A stretch of 36,473 bases of DNA from an uncultured Rhodospirillales bacterium (GTDB lineage Bacteria > Pseudomonadota > Alphaproteobacteria > Rhodospirillales > UBA2165). The translations under genes and the position numbers were made by a program. The DNA lies in assembly GCA_905614355.1 (NCBI GenBank), contig CAJQSN010000038.1:1-36473 (forward strand), given 5' to 3'. Below the pieces are notes generated by a model that saw only the letters and a list, made by a program, of their open reading frames with translations, was not told where the DNA came from and ran no database searches. Below are positions 15,790 to 24,168 of this stretch, one piece after another (within the stretch, counting starts at the first letter, position 1; every line of letters starts with the position of its first letter).

Positions 15790-16837
15790 TTAAATATTAC
15801 CCCAATTTTCTTCGGCTACTTCTACGAGAAAAGTAAGTTTACGCCATTGGTCATCCTCACTAATAATATTACCTGCAGCTGTGCTAGCAAAGCCACACTG
15901 AGGGCTAATGCAAAGATTTTCAAGAGGAATGTATTTAGCAGCTTCCTCTATCCGACGTTTGAGTTCATCCTTATTTTCAAGTTCGCCAAATTTCGAGGAT
16001 ACAAGCCCTAATACAATCATTTTATCACGAGGCGCAAAGCGCAGCGGTTCAAAACTACCCGCACGACTGGGTATCCCACTCCATAAAAAAATTATCAACG
16101 GGCACTCCAGCAAACATATTCTCGGGTCGTTCCGAGATCGCTTGAGTAATAGCATTACCGTAGATTCGAATAAGTTCAGCTGGGTCGTCACCCCTCTCCT
16201 CCATTTGATGACGTACTTTAGGATCGCACAGCATCGCAAAGGTGGTGTCATCTAACTGAAGATACGTGCAACCGGCATTCGCTAAATGTATGATTTGATC
16301 GCGATAGGCAGCACAAAGGTCTGACCAAAAACTCTCGAGGTCAGGGTAAATATCTTTATCAATTAACGCTCGGCCACCGCGATGATAAGCAAGACTTGGA
16401 GAAGGAATACAACATTTAGCACTAACGGTAGTATTATTATAAAGATAGCTGAAGTGATCAATCATCGTACCATGCTGATTACTGATTTTACTAGAAACAC
16501 CAATATTTTTAACACTTCCCCCACCAGCGGTTGAAGCTCCGCCTACAAATTTTGGCCCTTGTGAGCTAGCCAATTGATCAACCCCTTCAAAGCCACAAAA
16601 AAAATCATAATGCCACAGGGTTCGGCGAAATTCTCCATCGGTTACCGCCTTTAATCCACATTCTTCCTGTTTTCTAATAACCTCGCTGATGCACTCATCT
16701 TCAATCTTACGCAACTGGTCAGATAAAATTTTACCTTCAGCAAAATTTCTCCTGGCTTCATGCAATCGAGAAGGCCTTAACAAACTGCCAACGTGATCAG
16801 CACGGAAAGGTGGTTTAGTCAGATCCTGATAACTCAT
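15790..16837 (-). pseudogene. MetE-like (cobalamin-independent methionine synthase family, YxjG type), deleted and frameshifted
   Basis: The first part (from ATG 16837) is a clear family N-terminus (PPFRADHVGSLLRPSRLHEA, VTDGEFRRTLWHYDFF, YLQLDDTTFAML). After RPENM the sequence jumps to FAGVPVDNFFMEWD: the 25-30 residues that normally carry the H-x-C zinc ligands and the CRGN motif are missing (junction near 16112-16117). Then a +1 shift at a GGG run (16069-16071) moves the frame, after which RAGSFEPLRF and SPQCGFAS resume to the stop at 15790. The total is about 25 residues short of the roughly 375-aa family. Because the zinc site is gone, true inactivation is likelier than a sequencing error alone. 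The intact relatives transfer methyl groups from methyl-folates to thiols. Confidence 0.8.
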
Positions 16838-17051
16838 CGCGTCCCTCCCCTAAAGTGTGTGAACATATGAATTAGTGATACAGTCTATATTAATATTAAT
16901 AATTTTAGCGAGAGCAAATTCTCTAATTATACTTGAGACCAGGTAGAAATCTTAATCCGGTAATTCAATAGAAACAACGCCTTATGTGACAGGTCTGAAT
17001 TCAACCAAGATAATCAAACAAGACTACGCTTAATTCAAATATTTCTCAATT

Positions 17052-18161
17052 TTAACGTCCTAAGTGATCCTTTGTGTCCCCTGGTTTTTTAGGATGGGCG
17101 TACGCGTGTTTGAATACTGCATTTGCCAAGGAAAGTTTCTCATACTTCTGAATTATTTCTACATTAATTTTAATCAATTTATCTTCGTCATTATAATGCT
17201 GGGCCAGATTGCTCTCAGTCGCCTTATTAAGCGATGGAGGATTCGACATATACCATTCCACTGTTCGATTAAACGCCTCTAATACTGGTATTTTATCCTT
17301 ATACCCCAGTTCACTGCGCATCGCATACGTATCGTAATACAAATGATTTGAATGTTTACTACCTATCATCATATCCCTGGAGGGCGTCGCATATTCGACA
17401 GGAATAGAAATTATTTCCATCGTCGAATTCATTGCTTTAGCAATTACCTGGACCCATTGTGCCATTGTTAGTTGATGGTCATCACCGCAATTATATATTT
17501 TCCCCGATGCGCGTTCACCCTGGTCCACTGCTAATAAAACTGCCTCTGCCATATTTTCGGCATAACCACGTGTAATAATGGTAAGTCCAGAGTCAGGTAA
17601 AACAATTGAACTTCGCTTGTCCAATATTCTTTTCACAACCCACCATTCGCAGGGTATAGGTTGGCGTGGACCATAAATCATCGGGTACCGTAAATGGGTT
17701 GCCTTGTAGCGACCATCTTTATGGCCTTCCATGACGGCATCCTCACTAATTCTGATTAAATACCCAAATCGAAATTCGTCCTCGGAAGCAACCCGCCGTG
17801 AATTTTCTGGGAGTGACACCCGCAAACCCGACGGAAATAATGCATCTGGATATTGCATTCCTCTATAGCCTGGCGACCCGCCAATACTTATTAAGCGATC
17901 CGTATAATCGCCTGCTATTTCCGCTATCATCCGAAGTCTGCCATAACTTGCAACTATCAGATCAAATTTTTTACCTGCCAAAGATGCTCTTAGTGTCTCT
18001 TCGAAGTGGGGATCACCAATTATTCGTTCAATAGTATCTGGCATCTCGTTGGTATCATGAGACCCTCGATTGAGAATGGTTACCTCATGGCCTCTTTTTA
18101 AAAGACCTTTAACAATAAAGGGACCAGTAGGACCCGTCCCTCCAATTAAAAGAGTACGCAA
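17052..18161 (-). CDS. NAD(P)-dependent epimerase/reductase (extended SDR-like)
   Basis: A 369-aa protein with an N-terminal Rossmann nucleotide-binding motif GGTGPTG (residues 7-13) and LNRGSHD at the end of the second strand, typical of the NAD-dependent epimerase/dehydratase superfamily. Later segments (RYPMIYGPRQPIP, YNCGDDHQLTM, LGYKDKIPVLEAFNRTVEWY) follow the extended-SDR layout of substrate-binding region and terminal helix. The start codon is TTG, chosen because AAGGAG lies 7-8 nt upstream and the Rossmann strand begins at once. In this cluster it could reduce or isomerise a ring-derived intermediate, but the substrate is not readable. Confidence 0.8.
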   Translation of the reverse strand: MRTLLIGGTGPTGPFIVKGLLKRGHEVTILNRGSHDTNEMPDTIERIIGDPHFEETLRASLAGKKFDLIVASYGRLRMIAEIAGDYTDRLISIGGSPGYRGMQYPDALFPSGLRVSLPENSRRVASEDEFRFGYLIRISEDAVMEGHKDGRYKATHLRYPMIYGPRQPIPCEWWVVKRILDKRSSIVLPDSGLTIITRGYAENMAEAVLLAVDQGERASGKIYNCGDDHQLTMAQWVQVIAKAMNSTMEIISIPVEYATPSRDMMIGSKHSNHLYYDTYAMRSELGYKDKIPVLEAFNRTVEWYMSNPPSLNKATESNLAQHYNDEDKLIKINVEIIQKYEKLSLANAVFKHAYAHPKKPGDTKDHLGR

Positions 18162-18267
18162 ATTAACTCTCCTTACCCAGATAGACTTCTTCTAAAACCG
18201 CAAAGATCAGTCTTAGCAAAAATTATTCTGCCAAATTCATATCAGGCAGAAACTATATCGCTGAATT

Positions 18268-18852
18268 TTAGTTTACACTTGAACTTGGCGGATCAAAACT
18301 AAAAATAGAACGAAAGGCATCAACTATTTTCTTACCAAATTCTTTTTCTACTTTTTGTGCTATTGAATCAGGGATTGAAACATCGTCACGACCCTCACCG
18401 GTACCGGTAATTACTGTAAGCTGGACAGCATCCGTCCCACCTACATTATGGAAGCCTCTATATACGTTTGGAGGGCAGGACAAGACGTCCCATTTATTGA
18501 GAGTTACCACATGTGCAACCGGATCACCAATATGGTATTCGATTGTGCCATCAAGGACCATAAAAGTCTCGAAGGTTCCATTGTGGGAATGAAGACACGG
18601 ACCTTGACCTGGTGGCATTATAGAAACAAACATGGTTGAACCGGCAGCTCCAATAATAGGCGCTTCATTTCCAAACGGGTTTTTTGTGTCATCCAGAATA
18701 ACTGGCATTAATTTTCGCGCATAGAAAACATCCATAGCTTCTTGCCCTACCCATGCTAAGTCATTCGCTGTAGACATTGGTTCTAATTTGGAAAAACGAC
18801 TTACTCTCGCCTCAATTTCTTCTTTTGTTGGTGTATAAATTTTAGTTGCCAT
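18268..18852 (-). CDS. Single-domain cupin protein
   Basis: A 194-aa protein with one cupin barrel. The first motif is complete (PGQGPCLHSHNGTFETFMVL, ligands H88, H90, E95) and the second supplies H135 (NVYRGFHNVGG), so a divalent metal site is likely. Small cupins beside aromatic genes act as dioxygenases, isomerases or lyases; nothing in the sequence decides between them. It is on the same strand, 139 bp downstream of the gentisate-dioxygenase-like gene and 106 bp before the epimerase, with GGGAG upstream of its ATG. Confidence 0.8.
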   Translation of the reverse strand: MATKIYTPTKEEIEARVSRFSKLEPMSTANDLAWVGQEAMDVFYARKLMPVILDDTKNPFGNEAPIIGAAGSTMFVSIMPPGQGPCLHSHNGTFETFMVLDGTIEYHIGDPVAHVVTLNKWDVLSCPPNVYRGFHNVGGTDAVQLTVITGTGEGRDDVSIPDSIAQKVEKEFGKKIVDAFRSIFSFDPPSSSVN

Positions 18853-18991
18853 AATATTTAACTCCCTATTGTTTTAATTATCATAACCCCAAAAATACGT
18901 CTGGATAAAGGCTATTATGGAAGTATTTTAATACTAGAGTATTAGAATTAAAAACCACAACTTCGGTAACTTTTCATAAAACGTCGAAATT

Positions 18992-19948
18992 TTAAACTGA
19001 ACTTCGATACCATCCTAAAAGTTCCATCAAAGGTTGATCTGTAATTTCAAGTAATGTTGATTTTACAGAAGAGTGATGGGAAAATGATTTCCATGATGGC
19101 ACAGCTACAACGTCACCTCTCTCCCATGGAAAAGACGTATCTTCAACTTGAGTACTACCAGAACCTTCAACACAGACAAATATATGATTTGCCGTTGACT
19201 TGATCGCCCTAGTCTTCATCTTATCATCAAATCGTTCCATAAATAGATCCATTGATGGGATAGAAGTTGTGTCCAATTTTATTCGGTGACCATGACTTTC
19301 ATCAACACCAGAATCCAAATTTTCCAGCTCTTTATCCAAGTCACGCCATTTGATATGGTACGGAGAATCGTGGTTTTCTTCCATAGCTTCATAATCTTCA
19401 TCCCGAACTTCGAAAAAAATTGTTTTTAAGCTAGAAACGAGTGGGTCATCCAAAAAATCTACCCAAAAAGCTCCTAATTCCTCATTATCATTACCCAATC
19501 CATGCCACACCCAATTGGGCGTAAGTATAATATCATTTGGCTCCATATAGACTTTTTCACCATTTAGTGTCGTAAATGCGCCACTACTTTCTAATATAAG
19601 TCTACCGGCATTAACAGTATGTCGGTGGGCCCGCGCGAATTCACCTGGCGCGACCATTTGGTACGACGTATGAATTGTATTCAGGGTTGTACGCTTTTGA
19701 TTAGCAGTATTTGCCATCCGAATATTCCGTCGTTCAGCCACACGCGAATCAATACTTTTTGCTGCAGAATGCAGCAGTTTTTTGCCTTTATGCCAACTCC
19801 AGCTGCAGGCATTAAACTCATGGATTGGCTCTGGCTTTAATCCGCCTTCACCAATCCAGCCTGGAATAAAGCCTGCTTGATATATTTTTTTATCCCGTTT
19901 TTCATCGCTTGCAACTAAAAGAGCCTCGGTAGATTTATTTTTATTCAT
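18992..19948 (-). CDS. Gentisate 1,2-dioxygenase-like bicupin
   Basis: The 318-aa bicupin has the metal-binding cupin in its N-terminal half: H108 and H110 in FARAHRHTVNAGRLI and H149 in WVWHGLGN, in the three-histidine arrangement of gentisate, salicylate and 1-hydroxy-2-naphthoate dioxygenases. The C-terminal cupin (about 230-310, SPWERGD-like FPWERGDVVAVPSW) lacks an obvious ligand set, as usual in this family. It is a little shorter than typical enzymes of about 340-350 aa. It should cleave a hydroxybenzoate ring between the carboxyl- and hydroxyl-bearing carbons. It is the first gene of the minus-strand cluster reaching to 14057. Exact substrate unknown. Confidence 0.8.
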   Translation of the reverse strand: MNKNKSTEALLVASDEKRDKKIYQAGFIPGWIGEGGLKPEPIHEFNACSWSWHKGKKLLHSAAKSIDSRVAERRNIRMANTANQKRTTLNTIHTSYQMVAPGEFARAHRHTVNAGRLILESSGAFTTLNGEKVYMEPNDIILTPNWVWHGLGNDNEELGAFWVDFLDDPLVSSLKTIFFEVRDEDYEAMEENHDSPYHIKWRDLDKELENLDSGVDESHGHRIKLDTTSIPSMDLFMERFDDKMKTRAIKSTANHIFVCVEGSGSTQVEDTSFPWERGDVVAVPSWKSFSHHSSVKSTLLEITDQPLMELLGWYRSSV

Positions 19949-20082
19949 CTAATCCCCCAATAATTATTTTTCCACACGTTTAATATGTGTTTGAAAAAAA
20001 ATTTGACCAAAGAAAATACGTAATTATCATAATTAAGTTAGATTTTAGGTTAAAGCTACTTTCATTTTGACTAATTTAAAAA

Positions 20083-20088
20083 TATAAT
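20083..20088 (+). promoter_or_regulatory. Candidate -10 box for the small-ORF locus
   Basis: A perfect TATAAT lies 35 bp before the ATG at 20123. No good -35 is at 17 bp (TTCATT at 20061-20066, spacing 16, is the best). If used, transcription would start near 20095 and give a short 5' leader ahead of the 26-codon ORF. Confidence 0.4.
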
Positions 20089-20122
20089 GTTAGGGAACTT
20101 AACAACGAAAGGAGGTGATCTG

Positions 20123-20203
20123 ATGTCATTCGATTCGGAAGCTATTTTGATACGCCGTATTACTGTTATGAGGCAAAGGAGTAACCTTTTCTGTCATAAT
20201 TAG
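20123..20203 (+). CDS. 26-aa small ORF with an extended Shine-Dalgarno (possible leader peptide)
   Basis: ATG at 20123 to TAG at 20201-20203. It is preceded by GAAAGGAGGTGATC (20107-20120), which matches all 14 nt of the complement of a typical 16S rRNA 3' tail, far more than ordinary sites. The peptide starts MSFDSEAILIRRITVMRQRS and ends in CHN. It is not enriched in one amino acid, so it is not a classic amino-acid attenuator. A hairpin with a T run follows 41 bp later and precedes the 59-aa gene, giving a leader ORF-terminator-gene layout. I do not recognise the peptide. A functional microprotein or a translation-controlled leader are both possible. Confidence 0.5.
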   Translation: MSFDSEAILIRRITVMRQRSNLFCHN

Positions 20204-20244
20204 TATGTGGTCTAAAAACCAGGGCAATCAATAGCCCAATCAGT

Positions 20245-20278
20245 AAAAGGGGAGCATCATAAAGATGTTCTCCTTTTT
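20245..20278 (+). terminator. 14-bp hairpin with T run (intrinsic terminator or attenuator)
   Basis: The arms at 20245-20258 and 20264-20277 pair over all 14 positions (two G-U pairs) around the 5-nt loop ATAAA, and the 3' arm ends in a run of T. A smaller stem GGGC/GCCC (20222-20225, 20234-20237) precedes it. Its position between the 26-codon ORF and the 59-aa gene suggests either termination after the small ORF or conditional read-through. Confidence 0.65.
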
Positions 20279-20305
20279 CAATGAATAACGTATAGGAGAT
20301 ATACA

Positions 20306-20485
20306 TTGAAGGTCCTAAAAGTTCTTGATGATGCAGAAATTATTATTGCAGATATTGAAGTCAATCTCGGTAAAACCAAACACAATGCACCTACTCTATG
20401 CGTTCGTTATAAAGGCAAAATTATACCTTTAAATACTCCAGATATGCGGCCAATACTAATGAAGGAAGAAAATGCTATTAGTTAA
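20306..20485 (+). CDS. Hypothetical 59-aa protein
   Basis: A TTG start with TAGGAG 8-9 nt upstream opens a 59-codon frame to the TAA at 20483. The protein (MKVLKVLDDAEIIIADIEVN at the N-terminus, ending KEENAIS) is soluble, with a beta-rich look and one cysteine. I recognise no family. It lies 28 bp downstream of the hairpin and 23 bp upstream of the secreted 151-aa protein, on the same strand, so the three may form one transcription unit controlled at the hairpin. Confidence 0.5.
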   Translation: MKVLKVLDDAEIIIADIEVNLGKTKHNAPTLCVRYKGKIIPLNTPDMRPILMKEENAIS

Positions 20486-20508
20486 TAACAAATAATAGGA
20501 CTTTAATT

Positions 20509-20964
20509 ATGAAGATTTTTTATGTTTTTCTAGTATTTATATACAGCGGCCAGCTCCTGGCTGGGGATCTCAGTCGAGTTAGCCCCCACCCGTCATTAGG
20601 ACCAAAAGATGTTGTTAAGATTATTATGAATGGCCTTAAAAATAATGACCAACCGAGTGAAAATAGAGGCGTAACAATAACATATAGCTTTGCATCACCA
20701 GCTAATAAACGGAATACGGGACCATTAAAGCGTTTCAATTCTATGATTAGAGGCCAAACCTATAGTCCAATGATCAACCATAGAAGTGCAATATATGAAA
20801 AATATAATGTCATGAATAATAGAGCGAGTATCGATGTAATATTAGTATCTTCTGGCGGAAAGACCTATGGATATCGTTTTGGATTATCCCAACAAAATGG
20901 GAATAAATTTAAAGGTAGCTGGATGACTGACACCGTCGTACCAATTCCAGTTACAACTCTTTAG
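20509..20964 (+). CDS. Secreted 151-aa protein, DUF4864-like
   Basis: Residues 1-18 are a signal peptide (MKIFYVFLVFIYSGQLLAG). The mature part has the order DVVKIIMNGLKNNDQPSEN, ITYSFASPANKRNTGPLKRF, then YSPMINHRSAIYE and a beta-rich end (ASIDVILVSSGGKTYGYRF). The FASPANKxxTGPLxRF core resembles DUF4864/SnoaL-like exported proteins whose function is unknown. It should act in the periplasm or outside. It is the last gene of the small-ORF locus. Confidence 0.6.
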   Translation: MKIFYVFLVFIYSGQLLAGDLSRVSPHPSLGPKDVVKIIMNGLKNNDQPSENRGVTITYSFASPANKRNTGPLKRFNSMIRGQTYSPMINHRSAIYEKYNVMNNRASIDVILVSSGGKTYGYRFGLSQQNGNKFKGSWMTDTVVPIPVTTL

Positions 20965-20991
20965 TTATATTATTCAATAAATCTAGGCTAT

Positions 20992-21012
20992 AATATTAAA
21001 CGTTTTAATATT
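20992..21012. terminator. AT-rich palindrome between convergent genes
   Basis: AATATTAAA (20992-21000) and TTTAATATT (21004-21012) are perfect 9-bp arms around a 3-nt loop, placed between the ends of convergent genes (20964 and 21044). It could be a weak bidirectional terminator. The stem is entirely A-T, so stability is low. Confidence 0.3.
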
Positions 21013-21043
21013 GAGAACAAATAATAGCCCCATACTGACCAAC

Positions 21044-21937
21044 TTAGTCATGTTTTTCTCCTTTAGATCCAAAATAAACCCCAAATAGTATAAATGCAAA
21101 ACCAAATGCGTGGTAAAATTCAAGCTTTTCATCAAGAATTACTATGGCAAGAAAAGAGCCTATTATCGGCAGTATATAAGAGACCTGCCCAGCCTTATTT
21201 GCGCCAGCAATCTCAACGGCTCTATTATAAAAAAGATAGGCCGCGATCGTCGCAAAAATCGCCAAATAGAGAACGCCACCAATAGTTTCTATAACAAAAG
21301 GGGTTGGCTTTACGTATAATGTTTCCCAAATATAAAATGGGAATAAAATTGAAGCTCCTAAAAAAATAGTGACCGCAACAAAACTGGTTGGGTGTATGGT
21401 AGGCCGCTTCCTTAATAATACAGTAAAAAGTGCCCAGCAAAACGTGGCTGCTAAAATCCAAAGGTCTCCCCCATTAAATTCAAAAAAAATAAATCGAGAA
21501 ATGTCAGCCTTAACAATAATAGCTAATGTTCCGATGAAGGCTAATAGAAAACCAAAGCCTTGTTTGAGTGTAATTCCTTGACGAAAAAATAAAATTGAGA
21601 GCAAAACAATTATAACCGGGCGTGATGTATTAATCAGTAACGCATTAATGGCCGTAGTTGTGAGTAATCCATAATAAAGCAGGGTGTTATACACAGTTAT
21701 GCTTAATATAGATAACACCATTAATATAAGCCAATTTTCTCGAACTTTGGGTAGATCTTTTTGCACGTGAGGCCAGGCGATTATCATCACGATTGGGAAA
21801 GCTACTACCCAGCGCCAAAAGGCTAATCCAATAGGAGGAATAATATCATTGAGACCCCGTCCCGTAATCCCATTTCCTGACCAAGCCAGTGCAGTCAACA
21901 CCATTAATAAATAGGCGTGATTCCAAATAAATCTCAT
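21044..21937 (-). CDS. EamA/DMT-family inner-membrane transporter
   Basis: A 297-aa protein with ten predicted membrane segments arranged as two EamA repeats of about 140 residues each (first repeat includes LTALAWSGNGITGRGL and INALLINTSRPVIIVL; second includes WALFTVLLRKRP and AAYLFYNRAVEIAGANKAGQ). These drug/metabolite transporters usually export amino acids, nucleobases or similar metabolites; the substrate is not readable. Its start is 8 bp after the DUF938 methyltransferase, so the two are probably cotranscribed. Confidence 0.88.
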   Translation of the reverse strand: MRFIWNHAYLLMVLTALAWSGNGITGRGLNDIIPPIGLAFWRWVVAFPIVMIIAWPHVQKDLPKVRENWLILMVLSILSITVYNTLLYYGLLTTTAINALLINTSRPVIIVLLSILFFRQGITLKQGFGFLLAFIGTLAIIVKADISRFIFFEFNGGDLWILAATFCWALFTVLLRKRPTIHPTSFVAVTIFLGASILFPFYIWETLYVKPTPFVIETIGGVLYLAIFATIAAYLFYNRAVEIAGANKAGQVSYILPIIGSFLAIVILDEKLEFYHAFGFAFILFGVYFGSKGEKHD

Positions 21938-21945
21938 TATTTAGA

Positions 21946-22602
21946 TTATTCCCTCCGCCCAAAAATTAGCATAAAGTTATTTGAGGGCATTGGAACTAAA
22001 CGATTAAGGACTAAATGGTTTAATTTCGCAAGAGTCGAAACTTCTTCTATATCCCTAATACCCCACAAAGGATTACTCTCACGCAACCGATTGTCGAAGT
22101 CTGAATTACTAGGTGCGGTATGCGCTCCATTTTTCATAAAGGGACCATAGAGGATTAACTTACCATTTATGCCTAGGTGTAAGCATGACCCCTTAAATAA
22201 ATTTTCCGCAGTTTCTATCGGAGAGATATGGACCATATTAATATTAATGATTGCATCAAGTCCATCAGGCGGTCGATCAACTTTACCAATACCCCAGTTT
22301 TTTTCTAAAACATCAAGCTTAAAAGGGGATTTCAAATTATCCACGCTCGCATCCTGTCTCCAGGCTTCAATACTTCTAATATGGTCTGGATTAAGGTCGC
22401 TTGGCCAGAATACATATTCAGGGAAAGTATTTGCAAAAACCATTGCGTGTTGGCCAGAACCGCTAGCAATTTCCATAATGTTCCCCTGACCAGAAACCAA
22501 TTCGGATTTTAAAACTTCTATAATATAGGAATGATTTCTATGAAATGCTGGGGTGTCAATACGTTGAAAATTAGCCTGAGTTTCTTTTTTTTTGTAAACC
22601 AT
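21946..22602 (-). CDS. DUF938-family SAM-dependent methyltransferase
   Basis: The ATG at 22602 gives 218 aa; a second ATG at 22623 is in frame but lacks a clearly better ribosome binding site. The family start TPAFHRNHSYIIEVL is followed by the SAM-binding glycine loop MEIASGSGQHAMVFA, the acidic turn WPSDLNPDH, and the INMVHISPIE and LILYGPFMKNGAHT blocks typical of DUF938. Members are predicted class I methyltransferases without a settled substrate. It precedes the EamA exporter and diverges from the SDR gene at 22667. Confidence 0.85.
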   Translation of the reverse strand: MVYKKKETQANFQRIDTPAFHRNHSYIIEVLKSELVSGQGNIMEIASGSGQHAMVFANTFPEYVFWPSDLNPDHIRSIEAWRQDASVDNLKSPFKLDVLEKNWGIGKVDRPPDGLDAIININMVHISPIETAENLFKGSCLHLGINGKLILYGPFMKNGAHTAPSNSDFDNRLRESNPLWGIRDIEEVSTLAKLNHLVLNRLVPMPSNNFMLIFGRRE

Positions 22603-22666
22603 GACAAACCTAATAAATAGCATTATTCTCTACTCAACAATTTTATACGATATAAGGAGAAACTAG

Positions 22667-23444
22667 TTGGGCCAAACGCAAAATAAAGAATTACAAAATA
22701 AGGTTTGTGTCATAACTGGAGGTGCCGGAAGCATTGGCCTGGAAAGTGCCAAATTAATGTACGAGGCAGGAGCATGTATAATGCTAGTAGACCAGAATAA
22801 TAATAATTTAGAAATTGCTGGAGCTAACTTCAAAGACCATGATCGCATAACAACATGTAGGGCAGACGTTTCGAGGAGTGACGACACACAAAAATATATT
22901 AATGAAACTGTCTCTAAATGGGGTAAAATTGATATATTATTTGCTAATGCGGGTTTTAGTGGAACGTCAGCCCCTATAACCAATTATCCCGATGATATTT
23001 TTGATAAAGTGATGGCCGTCAATGTTCGAGGCTCTTTCCTTGCCTGCAAATATGCTTTGCCTAAAATGAACGATAACGGGAGTATAATAATTACATCAAG
23101 CATTATGGGTGTAACTGCACGCCCCGGAAGTATAGCCTATATTACTTCAAAACACGCCGTGATTGGTCTAATGAGAGGTGTTGCCAAGGAAGCAGCTCCT
23201 CGTAATATTCGTGTGAATGTGCTGGCACCGGGACCCGTCGATAATGCCTTTCAATTAGAAATCGAAGAACGTGCATCTAAAGCTTCAGGCACAAATGTTA
23301 CAGAAATGCTTAATAATTGGATATCTCTTGGTCGCCACGCTTCCCCCCCAAGAAATTGCCAACACAGCTTATTTTCTTGCCTCAAATAAGAGTAGTTTTT
23401 CCACCGGTGGCGTCTTCATGGCTGATGGCGGAATGCATATTTAA
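22667..23444 (+). CDS. Short-chain dehydrogenase/reductase with a C-terminal frameshift
   Basis: Classical SDR: cofactor motif TGGAGSIG (17-24), NAG (94-96), catalytic S144/S145 region, Y158 and K162 (YITSK), and RVNVLAPGPV. The start is TTG with AAGGAG 7 nt upstream. At a run of seven C (23343-23349) the frame shifts; with six C the protein continues as GRHASPQEIANTAYFLASNK and ends ADGGMHI at 23444, the expected SDR C-terminus, giving 258 aa. As written, the uncorrected frame stops at 23389 with an unrelated tail. The lesion could be a homopolymer sequencing error, a real mutation, or slippage-based phase variation. The substrate is unknown. Confidence 0.8.
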
Positions 23445-23456
23445 CACTAGAACCAT

Positions 23457-24167
23457 TCAAATGCGTGCAAAAGTTCCCTCTATTTCAACAATGTCGTTGT
23501 CGTTAAGACCCGTCACAATATTAATTGTTATAGGCGGTAACGGTTTTTCTGCCCAGAAATTTTGCTGAAGTATTTCAATGATTTCTATGTATTTTTCATC
23601 CGTTACATATATTACCAAGCCAATTGCATCAGTAATTTCAACACCCCCAGCTTCAGCAACTATTTTCATATTCCTAAACGCTTGGCGTACCCGCGGTGCT
23701 TCACCAATCACCAAATCATCGGTTTCTGGGTTAATACCGCGCATACCAGACACAAAAATATGTGAATCTGTTTTGATGCCAAGGCTCCAAGTTCCAGTGG
23801 GAGTAAAACTTTGTTCAGGATCAATAAATTCAATAGAGTGGCTATCCTCATTTACAACACGAAAAATACCATCTATCTCAACAAAATCATCTCCAAGGTA
23901 GTCGACCTGAATAATCGTCCTACATGGAAAAGGACCGTCTTCCCCCCATATCTCTTTTTGAACCTTATTTATAAGAGGGCGATCGCGGTTCATATCAGCA
24001 ACCATGACAACCAAGCGTACCGCCTCTTTTAAATTAGACCTATTTTTATGGATAAACTCCTCCATATTCCTAAAAATCTGACGTACACGCTCGAGCCTAT
24101 CTTCAATTAATAAATCAGTGACAGGATCTAGCCCTCGCTGGTTATTTAATGTTAGAAATTCTTCCAC
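23457..24167 (-). CDS. Tandem RidA/YjgF-like domain protein
   Basis: The 236-aa protein has two RidA-like units: residues about 1-105 and about 118-236, each with a helix containing VRQIFRNM or VRQAFRNM and the later VTxxxLxxxxxxVEIxGxF strand. The second unit contains SGMRGINPETDDLV, the usual front part of the fold. The first lacks about 20 N-terminal residues of that part. An upstream extension is impossible because a stop lies 15 bp before the GTG start. The canonical RidA arginine is not evident, so enamine/imine deaminase activity is uncertain. It starts 1 bp after the stop of uup and is translationally coupled to it. Confidence 0.75.
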   Translation of the reverse strand: MEEFLTLNNQRGLDPVTDLLIEDRLERVRQIFRNMEEFIHKNRSNLKEAVRLVVMVADMNRDRPLINKVQKEIWGEDGPFPCRTIIQVDYLGDDFVEIDGIFRVVNEDSHSIEFIDPEQSFTPTGTWSLGIKTDSHIFVSGMRGINPETDDLVIGEAPRVRQAFRNMKIVAEAGGVEITDAIGLVIYVTDEKYIEIIEILQQNFWAEKPLPPITINIVTGLNDNDIVEIEGTFARI

Positions 24168-24168
24168 A

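Noticed and set aside
20107-20120. GAAAGGAGGTGATC as the antisense end of a 16S rRNA gene
   Set aside because: The flanking sequence does not match the conserved 16S 3' region beyond these 14 nt, and an ATG ORF follows at suitable distance.
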